Shown here: positions 43,629 to 50,847 of the stretch, in pieces
Numbering within the stretch: position 1 is the first letter of the stretch
Layout of the letters: each line of letters opens with the position of its first letter
DNA from: Halalkalibacter oceani
Lineage (GTDB): Bacteria; Bacillota; Bacilli; Bacillales; Bacillaceae_D
DNA length: 64,000 bases
NCBI RefSeq assembly: GCF_023715605.1
Contig: NZ_JAMBOL010000003.1
Location: forward strand, 248,001-312,000
Direction of reading: 5' to 3'
The notes under the pieces: generated by a model
The model's database searches: none
Told to the model about the DNA's origin: nothing
Seen by the model: the letters and a program-made list of their open reading frames with translations, nothing else
Translations under genes and position numbers: made by a program

Positions 43629-43769
43629 ATGGAAAAGCGCAGAAAAACAACGATAGCCGGTACAGACATCGAGGAAGTGAAACGCCTCAATGCCCGTTCC
43701 GGCTTGACCTACAATGAAGCCAAACTAGTACTGGCCCAGTCTTATCGCGAAAAGACGAGAACGAAATAA
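43629..43769 (+). CDS. Small SASP-like peptide
   Basis: 46 aa, basic: MEKRRKTTIAGTDIEEVKRL, then NARSGLTYNEAKLVLAQ, ending EKTRTK. The GTDIEEVKRLNARS segment resembles the repeat unit of gamma-type small acid-soluble spore proteins (Gln-Val-Arg/Lys-x-Gln-Asn pattern), but there is only one unit. AAAAAAGGAGG precedes the ATG. The sigma-G-like promoter supports forespore expression. The family is not certain. Confidence 0.6.
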   Translation: MEKRRKTTIAGTDIEEVKRLNARSGLTYNEAKLVLAQSYREKTRTK

Positions 43770-43856
43770 CGGCAAAAGCCTTTTATGGACAAGCCAGACT
43801 TTAGGTTTGTGGGCAACGTCCTTTTTTCCTTTGCGCACAAACCTTTTTACTGGCGA

Positions 43857-44072
43857 CTACTCCTTTGAAAAGCTGTTTGCATCGATCAGTAAATACGTTG
43901 AAAAGCGCTTATCAAGTCCTGGATGATCGAGCTCCTTTTTGACCAGATAAAGTCCTTCATACACATGCTTCACACCAAGAGAATAAAATAACGGTCTTAG
44001 ACTGTGCTCGATCACAATAAACTGGGCAAGGCTTCCGCCGATGACAAGCGGGATAACCACCTTTCCTTCCAA
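43857..44072 (-). pseudogene. Truncated NADPH-dependent FMN reductase
   Basis: 71 codons matching the C-terminal half of the FMN reductase at 44446-45006 (GKVVIPLVIGGSLAQFIVIE against NKIVFPLVLGGSVAHLLTIE). The flavodoxin-like N-terminal half is missing. Its upstream edge abuts structured repeat copy 2, so the break may be linked to the insertion. Confidence 0.75.
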
Positions 44073-44103
44073 TGAAAAGGAAAGAACTAGTTAACATGGA
44101 GTA

Positions 44104-44182
44104 GCAATGGCTACACTCGCCACAAGCCCGTTGAACCCACTCACAACGGGCTTTAAAAGATCGTGGCGGTTCCGCTCATTGC
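44104..44182 (+). repeat. Structured quasi-palindromic repeat, copy 2
   Basis: Outer stem GCAATG/CATTGC (44104-44109, 44177-44182). The internal loop has GCTACACT on the left and GTTCCGCT on the right. The middle stem is CGCCAC/GTGGCG, and the inner stem is a perfect 10-base-pair AAGCCCGTTG/CAACGGGCTT with loop AACCCACTCA. The 3' bulge is TAAAAGATC. Read together with copy 1, all stems differ by paired changes. Confidence 0.7.
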
Positions 44183-44185
44183 TTA

Positions 44186-44229
44186 GGGGCTGGGAAAAAG
44201 TGAAAAAACAACCTTTTGCCCCAGCCCCT
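44186..44229 (-). terminator. Terminator of the FMN reductase unit
   Basis: GGGGCTGGGGCAAAAG pairs with CTTTTTCCCAGCCCC on the minus strand, abutting the stop of the 71-aa gene. The loop is nearly the same as in the hairpins at 25112 and 47204. Confidence 0.7.
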
Positions 44230-44445
44230 TCACCTCCGATACGTCTCTTCCGGCTCTGAAATCATGACAACCATAATCGAAGCTTCTTTTAAAGCGCTGC
44301 TTTTCTCTTCCTCGACAAAAGCCGGCTTCATGACTAATTCGTCGATTTTGAGCGCTGATTTAAAAGCTTCTTTCATAATCGTCTGTAGTCGGTCAAGATG
44401 CTTCCCTTCCAACCTCCTCCCGGCAACGACCGCTTTTTTTTTCAT
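44230..44445 (-). CDS. Hypothetical 71-aa protein after the FMN reductase
   Basis: Not recognised. Soluble, mixed charge, MKKKAVVAGRRLEGKHLDRL at the start and SISEPEET-like end. GGAGGGATAA precedes the ATG, whose first base abuts the stop of the FMN reductase, so it is co-translated. No membrane segment or known motif. Confidence 0.65.
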   Translation of the reverse strand: MKKKAVVAGRRLEGKHLDRLQTIMKEAFKSALKIDELVMKPAFVEEEKSSALKEASIMVVMISEPEETYRR

Positions 44446-45006
44446 TTATCCCTCCAGTGCTTTTCCGCCAGCCAGCCGCAGTTGAATCTCGTGTTTGAGA
44501 CGGTCAAGTGCCCGGACAAGACGATCTTCCGTCGCCTGATCAAACTCCACTTTACCGGCTTGCCCCCAGCTGATCCCACTGTCAACAAGATAGGCCCCAG
44601 AAAGAACCACATCAGCGCCAAGCACGGTTAAAACCGGCTTAAAGCTGTATTCGATTGTCAGCAAATGGGCGACTGATCCACCGAGCACAAGAGGGAAAAC
44701 AATTTTGTTTTCGAAAGCTTTTTGCGGCAGCAAATCGAGATAGGTTTTCAGTACACCTGTAAAGGACGCCTTATAAACCTGACTGGAAACAATAATGACG
44801 TCTGCTTCCTCTACCTTTTTATTTGCTGCTAAAATCGCCTCGCTTTGGAACTTGGCAAAAATTAAGTCCTCCGGCGGCAAATCAATAACAGACAGTACCT
44901 CTACCTCGAAATCCTCCGACTGCAAATAGTCGCCGGCATATTGAAGTACCCCGTTTAATCTTGATTGACTCGTCGGGCTTCCTGAAATCAACAGAACCTT
45001 TGTCAT
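44446..45006 (-). CDS. NADPH-dependent FMN reductase (SsuE-like)
   Basis: 186 aa, flavodoxin fold: phosphate-binding loop LLISGSPTSQSRLNGVL near residue 5, then ADVIIVSSQVYKASFTGVLK near 73 and FPLVLGGSVAHLLTIEYSFKPVL. ATG 45006 with AAAGGAG is chosen. SsuE-type enzymes supply FMNH2 to sulfonate monooxygenases or to other flavin enzymes. The ssuD gene is not here; an LLM oxidoreductase is nearby. The wrecked sulfate operon lies 0.8 kb away, so a sulfur role is possible. Confidence 0.85.
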   Translation of the reverse strand: MTKVLLISGSPTSQSRLNGVLQYAGDYLQSEDFEVEVLSVIDLPPEDLIFAKFQSEAILAANKKVEEADVIIVSSQVYKASFTGVLKTYLDLLPQKAFENKIVFPLVLGGSVAHLLTIEYSFKPVLTVLGADVVLSGAYLVDSGISWGQAGKVEFDQATEDRLVRALDRLKHEIQLRLAGGKALEG

Positions 45007-45301
45007 GATGTAACACTCCTTTACTTCGAATGAATAAGCTGAATCGATTGCCTCTTCAGTCGGACAATCTTTTATCTTCGTCTGTGATCTTACCAATAAA
45101 AGCAGGAACCAGTCCAGCGATCCTTCCTGAACGACTAATCGGTATTCCTGACTAAAGTTTACCCGTTCCGGTCAAAATCCTTTCTTCCCTTTCTCAAACT
45201 AAAATTAGTTGTTTAATCGTAATTATAACTTCATGTTACAGAAATGCTGCCACTCATGCCAAATATCTTCGCATGTGCCGTTTTGACGTTTGCCAACCGT
45301 T

Positions 45302-45577
45302 TCACGCTTTTAATGACTGTTCAATATAAGCCCAGGAACGTTTTGCAAAATAAACAGGAATCTTTTGATTTGCGGCCTGCTTCTTTATTGAATACAGCAT
45401 ATTGTGATTTACATAATCGGTTAGAATCAAGATGGAGTTTGTCTCATATGGAATTTGCTTTTTGACCATTTTCGTTTTCCTGCCGGAAATATGATTGACC
45501 TTTGTATATCCGAACGCCCTTAGTTTTTCTGGAATCACCCCTAAACGGTCTCCGCCGACGATAAGGATAGAAGACAT
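45302..45577 (-). CDS. DUF2325 protein
   Basis: 91 aa with MSSILIVGGDRLGVIPEKLR at the start and ILILTDYVNHNMLYSIKKQA in the middle, the DUF2325 Rossmann-like pattern. GGAGGGGG precedes the ATG at 45577. Function unknown. A hairpin leader lies upstream. The gap 45007-45301 shows no gene. Confidence 0.75.
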   Translation of the reverse strand: MSSILIVGGDRLGVIPEKLRAFGYTKVNHISGRKTKMVKKQIPYETNSILILTDYVNHNMLYSIKKQAANQKIPVYFAKRSWAYIEQSLKA

Positions 45578-45625
45578 ATCAATTCCCCCCTCCTTCAAAT
45601 TTTCATGATGGCCATAAAGTAAAGA

Positions 45626-45662
45626 AAGGCCCTCACCTTCCTTTTCAGAAGATAAGAGCCTC
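45626..45662 (-). promoter_or_regulatory. Hairpin leader upstream of the DUF2325 gene
   Basis: AGGCTCTTATC and GGTGAGGGCCT can pair (with G-T pairs) on the minus strand, followed by TTTC. It lies 49-85 bases before the start codon and may be an attenuator or the end of an upstream transcript. The rest of 45663-45760 shows nothing. Confidence 0.35.
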
Positions 45663-45765
45663 TAGAGGTCTAGTCGGACTACATGTTTTCAATTGCTTAT
45701 TCATATTTTACCATCATAAATATAAGTTTTCAAGTGTGTTTAATTGGTTTTTTACAAAAACTAAG

Positions 45766-45794
45766 TTGACATATAAATCTTATCGTCATACTAT
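45766..45794 (+). promoter_or_regulatory. Sigma-A promoter of the yezD-sbp-cysA unit
   Basis: TTGACA (45766-45771), 17 bases, TACTAT (45789-45794). A strong match to the vegetative consensus. Confidence 0.7.
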
Positions 45795-45817
45795 ACTATT
45801 AATCTAAAAAGTAACAT

Positions 45818-45850
45818 GATCTTGTTGATCGGTCGACCGAAAACAAGATC
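45818..45850 (+). promoter_or_regulatory. Inverted repeat just after the promoter (operator or leader hairpin)
   Basis: GATCTTGTT and AACAAGATC (45818-45826, 45842-45850) enclose a loop holding the palindrome GGTCGACC. It begins about 17 bases after the predicted start of transcription. It could be a repressor site or an RNA hairpin controlling yezD. Confidence 0.5.
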
Positions 45851-45949
45851 AAGGAAAAGGAGGAGATCGTCAAACAGACTGGTATTGCGTCTTTCCAATA
45901 GGAAAGTTAAACGTCCACCCATTCCATTCCAATAAGGGAGGTATTCGGC

Positions 45950-46117
45950 ATGAGCTATCTTGAAGCTGAAAAGTTGGAAAAAATCAAAAATGCCCTGGAA
46001 AGAATTAAATTTGGTTCCGTTCTGCTTACGATCCACGATGGTCAATTAACGCAAATTGATGCTACCGAAAAAGTCCGCTTCCCGCAAAAGAAAAGCAGTC
46101 AACCAAAGAAATATTGA
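45950..46117 (+). CDS. yezD: YezD-family (DUF2292) small protein
   Basis: 55 aa: MSYLEAEKLEKIKNALERIK, then FGSVLLTIHDGQLTQIDATEK, ending in a basic tail. It matches DUF2292/YezD, small proteins often found next to sulfur-assimilation genes. GGGAGG lies just upstream. Here it heads the sulfate transport operon, which is otherwise broken. Confidence 0.82.
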   Translation: MSYLEAEKLEKIKNALERIKFGSVLLTIHDGQLTQIDATEKVRFPQKKSSQPKKY

Positions 46118-46137
46118 AGTCTATCGGACAACCGAAG

Positions 46138-46178
46138 ACTTCTCATTCACCACGTAAGGTGAGATGGGAAGTTTTTTT
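46138..46178 (+). terminator. Terminator or attenuator between yezD and sbp
   Basis: ACTTCTCATTCACC pairs with GGTGAGATGGGAAGT around a 6-base loop, followed by seven T residues. Confidence 0.75.
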
Positions 46179-46204
46179 TATTGCCAATAGAAGGAGTGAG
46201 AAGA

Positions 46205-46614
46205 ATGACGAAAAAAAGAACAGCCGTCAAGCACATCACAGCGGCGGCGGTCGTCCTGTTTGTATTAAGCGCCTGCGGTGGAAACACATCTACTACTGAT
46301 CAGGCAGAGGAGCCTTCCGAACGCGGAGGCCCGATTGAATTGCTGAATGTTTCCTATGACCCGACGCGTGAACTGTATCAGGATTTCAACAAAGAATTTG
46401 CCTCTTTTTGGGAAGAAGAGACCGGAGAAACCGTCACCTTCCAGCAATCTCACGGAGGCTCCGGCAGTCAGGCCAGGTCGATTGTTGACGGGCTTGAAGC
46501 CGATGTCGCCACGCTGGCGCTCGCCTATGACATCGACATGCTTCATGAAACACGGCAGCTGATTCCGGCAGATTGGCAGCAACGCTTACCGGATAACTCG
46601 ACACCTTATACGTC
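46205..46614 (+). pseudogene. sbp: Sulfate-binding lipoprotein, N-terminal remnant
   Basis: About 137 codons of a sulfate ABC transporter binding protein. They include the lipoprotein signal (lipobox LSAC), [40 protein letters not shown] and [12 protein letters not shown]. The sequence stays family-like to [10 protein letters not shown] and then changes at once into the ATPase gene in another frame, at about 46614. The protein would be cut to well under half length and stop at 46631-46633. Confidence 0.88.
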
Positions 46615-47190
46615 GCATTGGACGCCAAAGTAAGAAAGGATTTGCGCAGATGGCTGCGAAACCTTCATAATGAGTTTCCGATCACGAGTGTTTTCGTCAC
46701 CCATGATCAGGAGGAAGCACTCGATGTAGCCGACCGGATCGTCGTGATGCACCAAGGGAAAATCGAGCAAGTCGGTACGCCGGAGGAAGTTTATGAGCAG
46801 CCGAGAAGTCCTTTCGTTTATGATTTTTTAGGAAATGTCAATGTATTTAAAGGACGGCTCCAGCAAGGGGTCATTCATCTCGACAAGCATCAAATTGCCG
46901 CCCCGGCATACTCCGGCAGCGATGACACAGAAGCCGTTGCTTACGCCCGCCCGCATCATATGGACATTACGCGCGAAAAAAGCGGGCACGCGATTCCTGC
47001 CACCGTCCATCATATTCACGCCGTCGGACCGCTCGTATTCATCGAATTAAAATGGAAAAACAATACGGAGCTGCTGCAAATTGAATTATCGAAAGAGCGG
47101 TTTGAAGAGCTTCGCCTGACGTTAAACGAACAGGTTTATGTCTCCCCCAACCATGTCACGGTTTTCCTCCCTGAGGAATTTTCAATTTGA
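46615..47190 (+). pseudogene. cysA: Sulfate/thiosulfate ABC transporter ATPase CysA, C-terminal remnant
   Basis: Begins at [15 protein letters not shown] just after the D-loop of CysA and runs to the natural end, with the H-loop [19 protein letters not shown] and the C-terminal TOBE region. Walker A, Q-loop, signature and Walker B motifs are missing. No cysT or cysW is present between the sbp and cysA parts. Confidence 0.88.
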
Positions 47191-47203
47191 TCCCCACTCC
47201 ATG

Positions 47204-47252
47204 AGACTGGGTAAAAGGTAAAAAAACAACCTTTGATCCCGGTCCCTTTTTT
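47204..47252 (+). terminator. Terminator of the sulfate operon
   Basis: GACTGGGTAAAAGGT pairs with ACCTTTGATCCCGGTC with mismatches, then CCTTTTTTC follows. The loop is nearly the same as at 25112 and 44186. Confidence 0.75.
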
Positions 47253-47292
47253 CTCCACTTTTAGACGAAATCCTCTAAAAATATCTATATTT

Positions 47293-47318
47293 TGAAACAT
47301 TCTTCCCTTTCGCCCGTA
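47293..47318 (+). promoter_or_regulatory. Sigma-W promoter of the flotillin gene
   Basis: TGAAAC (47293-47298), 16 bases, CGTA (47315-47318), an exact match to the sigma-W consensus. B. subtilis floT is likewise in the sigma-W regulon. Confidence 0.85.
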
Positions 47319-47374
47319 TAAATAGGTGAGCAAGAAAATAATCTTGCTACACCACTACATAGGAGCGTGAAAAG

Positions 47375-48904
47375 ATGACATCGATTATTTGGTTTATCGT
47401 ACTTGGGGTTTTATTTTTCTTACTATTAATTGGCAGCGCGATCGGCTTCTTTATTTTTAAAAGAAGATACCGGACGGCAAGCTCGAATGAAGCCTTAATT
47501 ATTACCGGTCCTAATTTAGGAAATCCCGAAGACGATCAGCGGATTTTCAATGATGAAAACGGAAGAAGCTTAAAAATTATTCGCGGGGGCGGCGTTCGCC
47601 TCAAGTTCTTTCAAACATGCACTCCCGTCGATCTTAATTCCTTTCAAATTAAATTGACAACGCCAAAAGTGTACACAGTTCAGGGGGTTCCGGTAATCGC
47701 TGACGCCGTCACCTCAGTCAAAATTTCCGATTCCTTAATTGGAATTGCCAACTATGCCGAACAATTTCTTGGTAAAAAGCAGTCAGAAATTGAAGAAGAA
47801 GTATCCAAAGTACTCGGCACCAACCTGCGGGCGATTTTATCAAAGCTGACTGTCGAGGAAATCAATAATGACCGCGAATCCTTTAATCACCAGGTCCAAG
47901 ATATCGCTCAAAAAGAATTGGATAATATGGGCTTCAAAATTACGTCATTCGGTTTGGATGATTTACGGGATGCCGACGAGGAAAATGGCTATTTAGATAA
48001 TCTCGGGCGTCCACGTATCGCCGAAATTCGCAAAAAAGCGGAAATGGCAGAATCCGACGCTGAGAAGGAAACGAGAATGTATCGTGCGCGAAATGATCAG
48101 GAAGCGCAGGATGAAGAAAATATCCGCTTAAGTGCAATTGCCGAATCGCGCAAGGAAAAAGATATTAAAGAAGCGCAGATCAAAGAAGAAACGGAACGGG
48201 CCCGCGCCAAATCAGAACAGGCCTACGAGCTCGAGAAAGCACGTCTCGCCCAACAGGTGAAGGAAGAAGAAATGAAAATCCAATATATTGAGCGCCAACG
48301 CCAGGTTGAGCTTGAACTGGAGGAGCAAAAGCGCCGAAAAGCCCAGGCTGACGCCGATGCTTATGATATTAAAGCTCGCTCGGAAGCAGAGGCAGAGAAA
48401 TACCGGATTGACGGGGAAGCAAAAGCAGCCGTTGAACGCGAAAAAGGACTTGCCGAAGCTTCCGTCATCCGCGAACGGGGAACGGCTGAGGCAGAAGCGA
48501 AACGGCAAATGGCTGAGGCGATGGAGAAATACGGAGAAGCCGCTGTTCTTGAAATGTTTATCAATATGCTTCCGAAATACGCCCACGAAATTGCCCAGCC
48601 GCTTTCCAAAATCGAGCAAATGAAAGTGATTGATATGGGAGGCGCCGATTCAGCGGGCGGAGCTTCGAAAATTACAAACAATGTCACGAGAACGATGCTC
48701 GGCCTCCAGGAAAGCCTGAAGGAAAGTACCGGGATGGATTTAAAAGCGATGCTGGAAAGCTATGTTTCACGAGGCAAAGCCAATCACTTTGGCCAAATGC
48801 AGGAAACCGCTTCAACAGCAGAACAGGCGGAGCCTGAACAAAATCCGGAACCATCTCCTCTCCAGGAAACAAGTGAAGAGGACGAACAGCAAGAGGAGAA
48901 GTAA
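47375..48904 (+). CDS. floT: Flotillin-like protein FloT
   Basis: 509 aa. One N-terminal membrane helix (residues 4-28) leads to a PHB/SPFH domain (about 35-220, VYTVQGVPVIADAVTSVKIS). A long Ala/Glu-rich coiled coil follows (220-400), then a C-terminal oligomerisation part and an acidic tail rich in Glu and Gln. Flotillins organise membrane microdomains and respond to envelope stress. B. subtilis floT is preceded by the NfeD-like yuaF; no such gene is here, and the sigma-W promoter lies directly before floT. Confidence 0.95.
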   Translation: MTSIIWFIVLGVLFFLLLIGSAIGFFIFKRRYRTASSNEALIITGPNLGNPEDDQRIFNDENGRSLKIIRGGGVRLKFFQTCTPVDLNSFQIKLTTPKVYTVQGVPVIADAVTSVKISDSLIGIANYAEQFLGKKQSEIEEEVSKVLGTNLRAILSKLTVEEINNDRESFNHQVQDIAQKELDNMGFKITSFGLDDLRDADEENGYLDNLGRPRIAEIRKKAEMAESDAEKETRMYRARNDQEAQDEENIRLSAIAESRKEKDIKEAQIKEETERARAKSEQAYELEKARLAQQVKEEEMKIQYIERQRQVELELEEQKRRKAQADADAYDIKARSEAEAEKYRIDGEAKAAVEREKGLAEASVIRERGTAEAEAKRQMAEAMEKYGEAAVLEMFINMLPKYAHEIAQPLSKIEQMKVIDMGGADSAGGASKITNNVTRTMLGLQESLKESTGMDLKAMLESYVSRGKANHFGQMQETASTAEQAEPEQNPEPSPLQETSEEDEQQEEK

Positions 48905-48948
48905 GCCGCCTGAAAAAAGCGGAATCTAGTCTGCCCATCATAGCAAAC

Positions 48949-48977
48949 GTGAGCAGGGAAGCAGTTTCCCTGCTCAC
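48949..48977 (+). terminator. Hairpin after floT
   Basis: GTGAGCAGGGAA pairs with TTCCCTGCTCAC around GCAGT. There is no T tract, so termination is probable but not certain. Confidence 0.55.
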
Positions 48978-49062
48978 TTAGTGCTGCCCGGAAGCGTCTC
49001 TTCACTTATGAACCTTTCTTCGCTTCCTGAAGCAACCCGTTTTTTCACTACATACCCCCGTA

Positions 49063-49091
49063 TTAACACCCTCCCCCTCACATGCTATAAT
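49063..49091 (+). promoter_or_regulatory. Sigma-A promoter of the coiled-coil peptide gene
   Basis: TTAACA (49063-49068), 17 bases, TATAAT (49086-49091), 31 bases before the ATG. Confidence 0.7.
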
Positions 49092-49121
49092 AGAACAAAA
49101 AGAATAGAGAGGAGCACTACT

Positions 49122-49361
49122 ATGGAAAGCATGGAGTTAATTTTAAAAGAACTACAAACCTTAAACGAGCGGGTGCAAAAGCTAGAACAAAATATGGCTA
49201 CCAAAGACGATATTCATCAATTAAATAATAAGCTCGATGCCATTACGACCCAAGTTACCCTTCATCTTAACCAAGATAGAACCTTGAACGATCTTTCCCA
49301 AAAAGTAAATGACCATGAAATGGATATCCGCTTACTGAAACGAATGATAGCAACGAATTAA
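49122..49361 (+). CDS. Small coiled-coil protein
   Basis: 79 aa: MESMELILKELQTLNERVQKL and further heptads, with MATKDDIHQLNNKLDAI, to DIRLLKRMIATN. It is almost wholly helical and charged, a coiled coil without membrane segment. AGAGGAG precedes the ATG. Similar short proteins of unknown role are common in Bacillaceae. The next 257 bases (49362-49618) show no gene. Confidence 0.8.
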   Translation: MESMELILKELQTLNERVQKLEQNMATKDDIHQLNNKLDAITTQVTLHLNQDRTLNDLSQKVNDHEMDIRLLKRMIATN

Positions 49362-49618
49362 TTTTTTTCAAAGTAACATGCCCGACTCTCAAAGCCTCTT
49401 CGTTTTTTTCTTCTGCCATCCGTTTCTTCAACCGAATTCACCCGACGCTGCTTCTTCAATTTCATCTTCATAAAACGTCCTTTCGATTTTCTTATTTAAT
49501 TCAGCCCTGTCTAGCTATCTGGCAAAACATTGTTCAGGTGATAGAAATAGAATTTCACTATTATTCATGATACGATGTCGAATAGAAAGATAAAGACAGG
49601 AATGGAGACGGAGATTGA

Positions 49619-50725
49619 ATGAAACGAAGGGCGCTTGTATCGCTATTATTGTTTTTACTTGTCTATAGTGGCTTAGTCATTTATATCGGCTGGAACGGCT
49701 GGATTTGGCTGCAATCCGTTTTTCAGCTTGAAAACGGTCTCGTTTACACAGCGGCCGTCACCCTCGCCGCATACTCTTATTTTATTAGCCGGATAAGCTC
49801 GCTTTCTCTTTTTAGAATCATCGGCGCGTACTGGCTTGGTATTTTTCAATATGCGCTTTTGCTCATCCCTCTGGCCAATCTCGCTTATGCGATTCTTTCC
49901 TTGTTTCCGGTTGATCAACAGATGCTGCTCTTTTGGATTGGGTTGATTGTCATTATAGCCGTGGCCACGATTATCGTCTATGGCTCCTTTCAGGCATACA
50001 GCCCTGTGATCCGCCCCTATCAGCTACACATCGCCAAAAAAGCGGACAATCACAAAAACCTTCGGATCGCGGTCGCTTCTGATATGCATTTTGGAACATT
50101 ATCAGGAAAAGCTCACGCCCGGCGGCTCGCCGCTTTCATTAATAAGATCAAACCAGACCTTATTTTATTACCGGGCGACATCGTTGATGACGATCCCGAT
50201 GTTTTCAAAAAGAAAAAAATGGGCGAGGAAATGAGCCGGCTCAAAGCCCCTCTCGGCGTTTATGCCGTATTAGGCAATCATGAATACTACGGTAAAAAAA
50301 TCCCGGAGTTTATCGAAGAAATGGCAGAAAGCGGCGTAACCGTCCTGCTCGATGAAACAGTGGAGGTTGACGGCAGCTTTTACCTGATTGGCCGCAAAGA
50401 TCGAACCGATCACACGCGGGCTTCTGTAGCGGAGCTGGCCCAATCACTCGACAAGGCAAAGCCTGTGCTAATGCTCGACCATCAGCCATATGAATTGGAA
50501 AAAGCCGAAAAAGCAGGTGTCGACCTACTGCTTTCCGGTCATACCCATCGCGGCCAGCTTGCCCCGAACCACCTGTTTACAAAAAGGCTCTTTGAGATTG
50601 ATTGGGGATACCACCGGAGAAATACCCTCCAGACGATTGTCTCATCCGGCTTCGGCTTTTGGGGGCCGCCCCTTCGAATCGGCAGCCGTTCGGAAATCGT
50701 GCAAATTGATTTGACGTTTGAGTAA
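49619..50725 (+). CDS. Membrane-anchored metallophosphoesterase (YkuE/YpbG-like)
   Basis: 368 aa. About four hydrophobic helices fill residues 1-135, and a calcineurin-like phosphoesterase domain follows. The metal-binding motifs DMHFGTL, LLPGDIVDDD, LGNHEYYG and LSGHTHRGQL are all present in order. The enzyme domain probably faces the cytosol or membrane surface; the substrate is unknown (related proteins hydrolyse UDP-diacylglucosamine or nucleotides). Confidence 0.88.
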   Translation: MKRRALVSLLLFLLVYSGLVIYIGWNGWIWLQSVFQLENGLVYTAAVTLAAYSYFISRISSLSLFRIIGAYWLGIFQYALLLIPLANLAYAILSLFPVDQQMLLFWIGLIVIIAVATIIVYGSFQAYSPVIRPYQLHIAKKADNHKNLRIAVASDMHFGTLSGKAHARRLAAFINKIKPDLILLPGDIVDDDPDVFKKKKMGEEMSRLKAPLGVYAVLGNHEYYGKKIPEFIEEMAESGVTVLLDETVEVDGSFYLIGRKDRTDHTRASVAELAQSLDKAKPVLMLDHQPYELEKAEKAGVDLLLSGHTHRGQLAPNHLFTKRLFEIDWGYHRRNTLQTIVSSGFGFWGPPLRIGSRSEIVQIDLTFE

Positions 50726-50810
50726 TCACAAAAAAAGTCGATGGAATGAAGCAGTACTCAAGAAAGTGAAGTAGCCGCGCTATTTGTTAAAACGTCCTCC
50801 TTCACCACCA

Positions 50811-50842
50811 AAAAAGCCGCCTCCACGCTGAGGCAGCTTTTT
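50811..50842. terminator. Bidirectional terminator
   Basis: AAAAAAGCCGCCTC pairs with GAGGCAGCTTTTTTT, with A and T tracts on both sides, between the convergent phosphoesterase and acetamidase genes. Confidence 0.8.
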
Positions 50843-50847
50843 TTATC

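Noticed and set aside
46618-47190. A complete small ABC ATPase gene starting at TTG 46618
   Set aside because: It lacks Walker A, the signature and Walker B, and begins in the middle of the CysA fold right at the deletion junction. It is a remnant.
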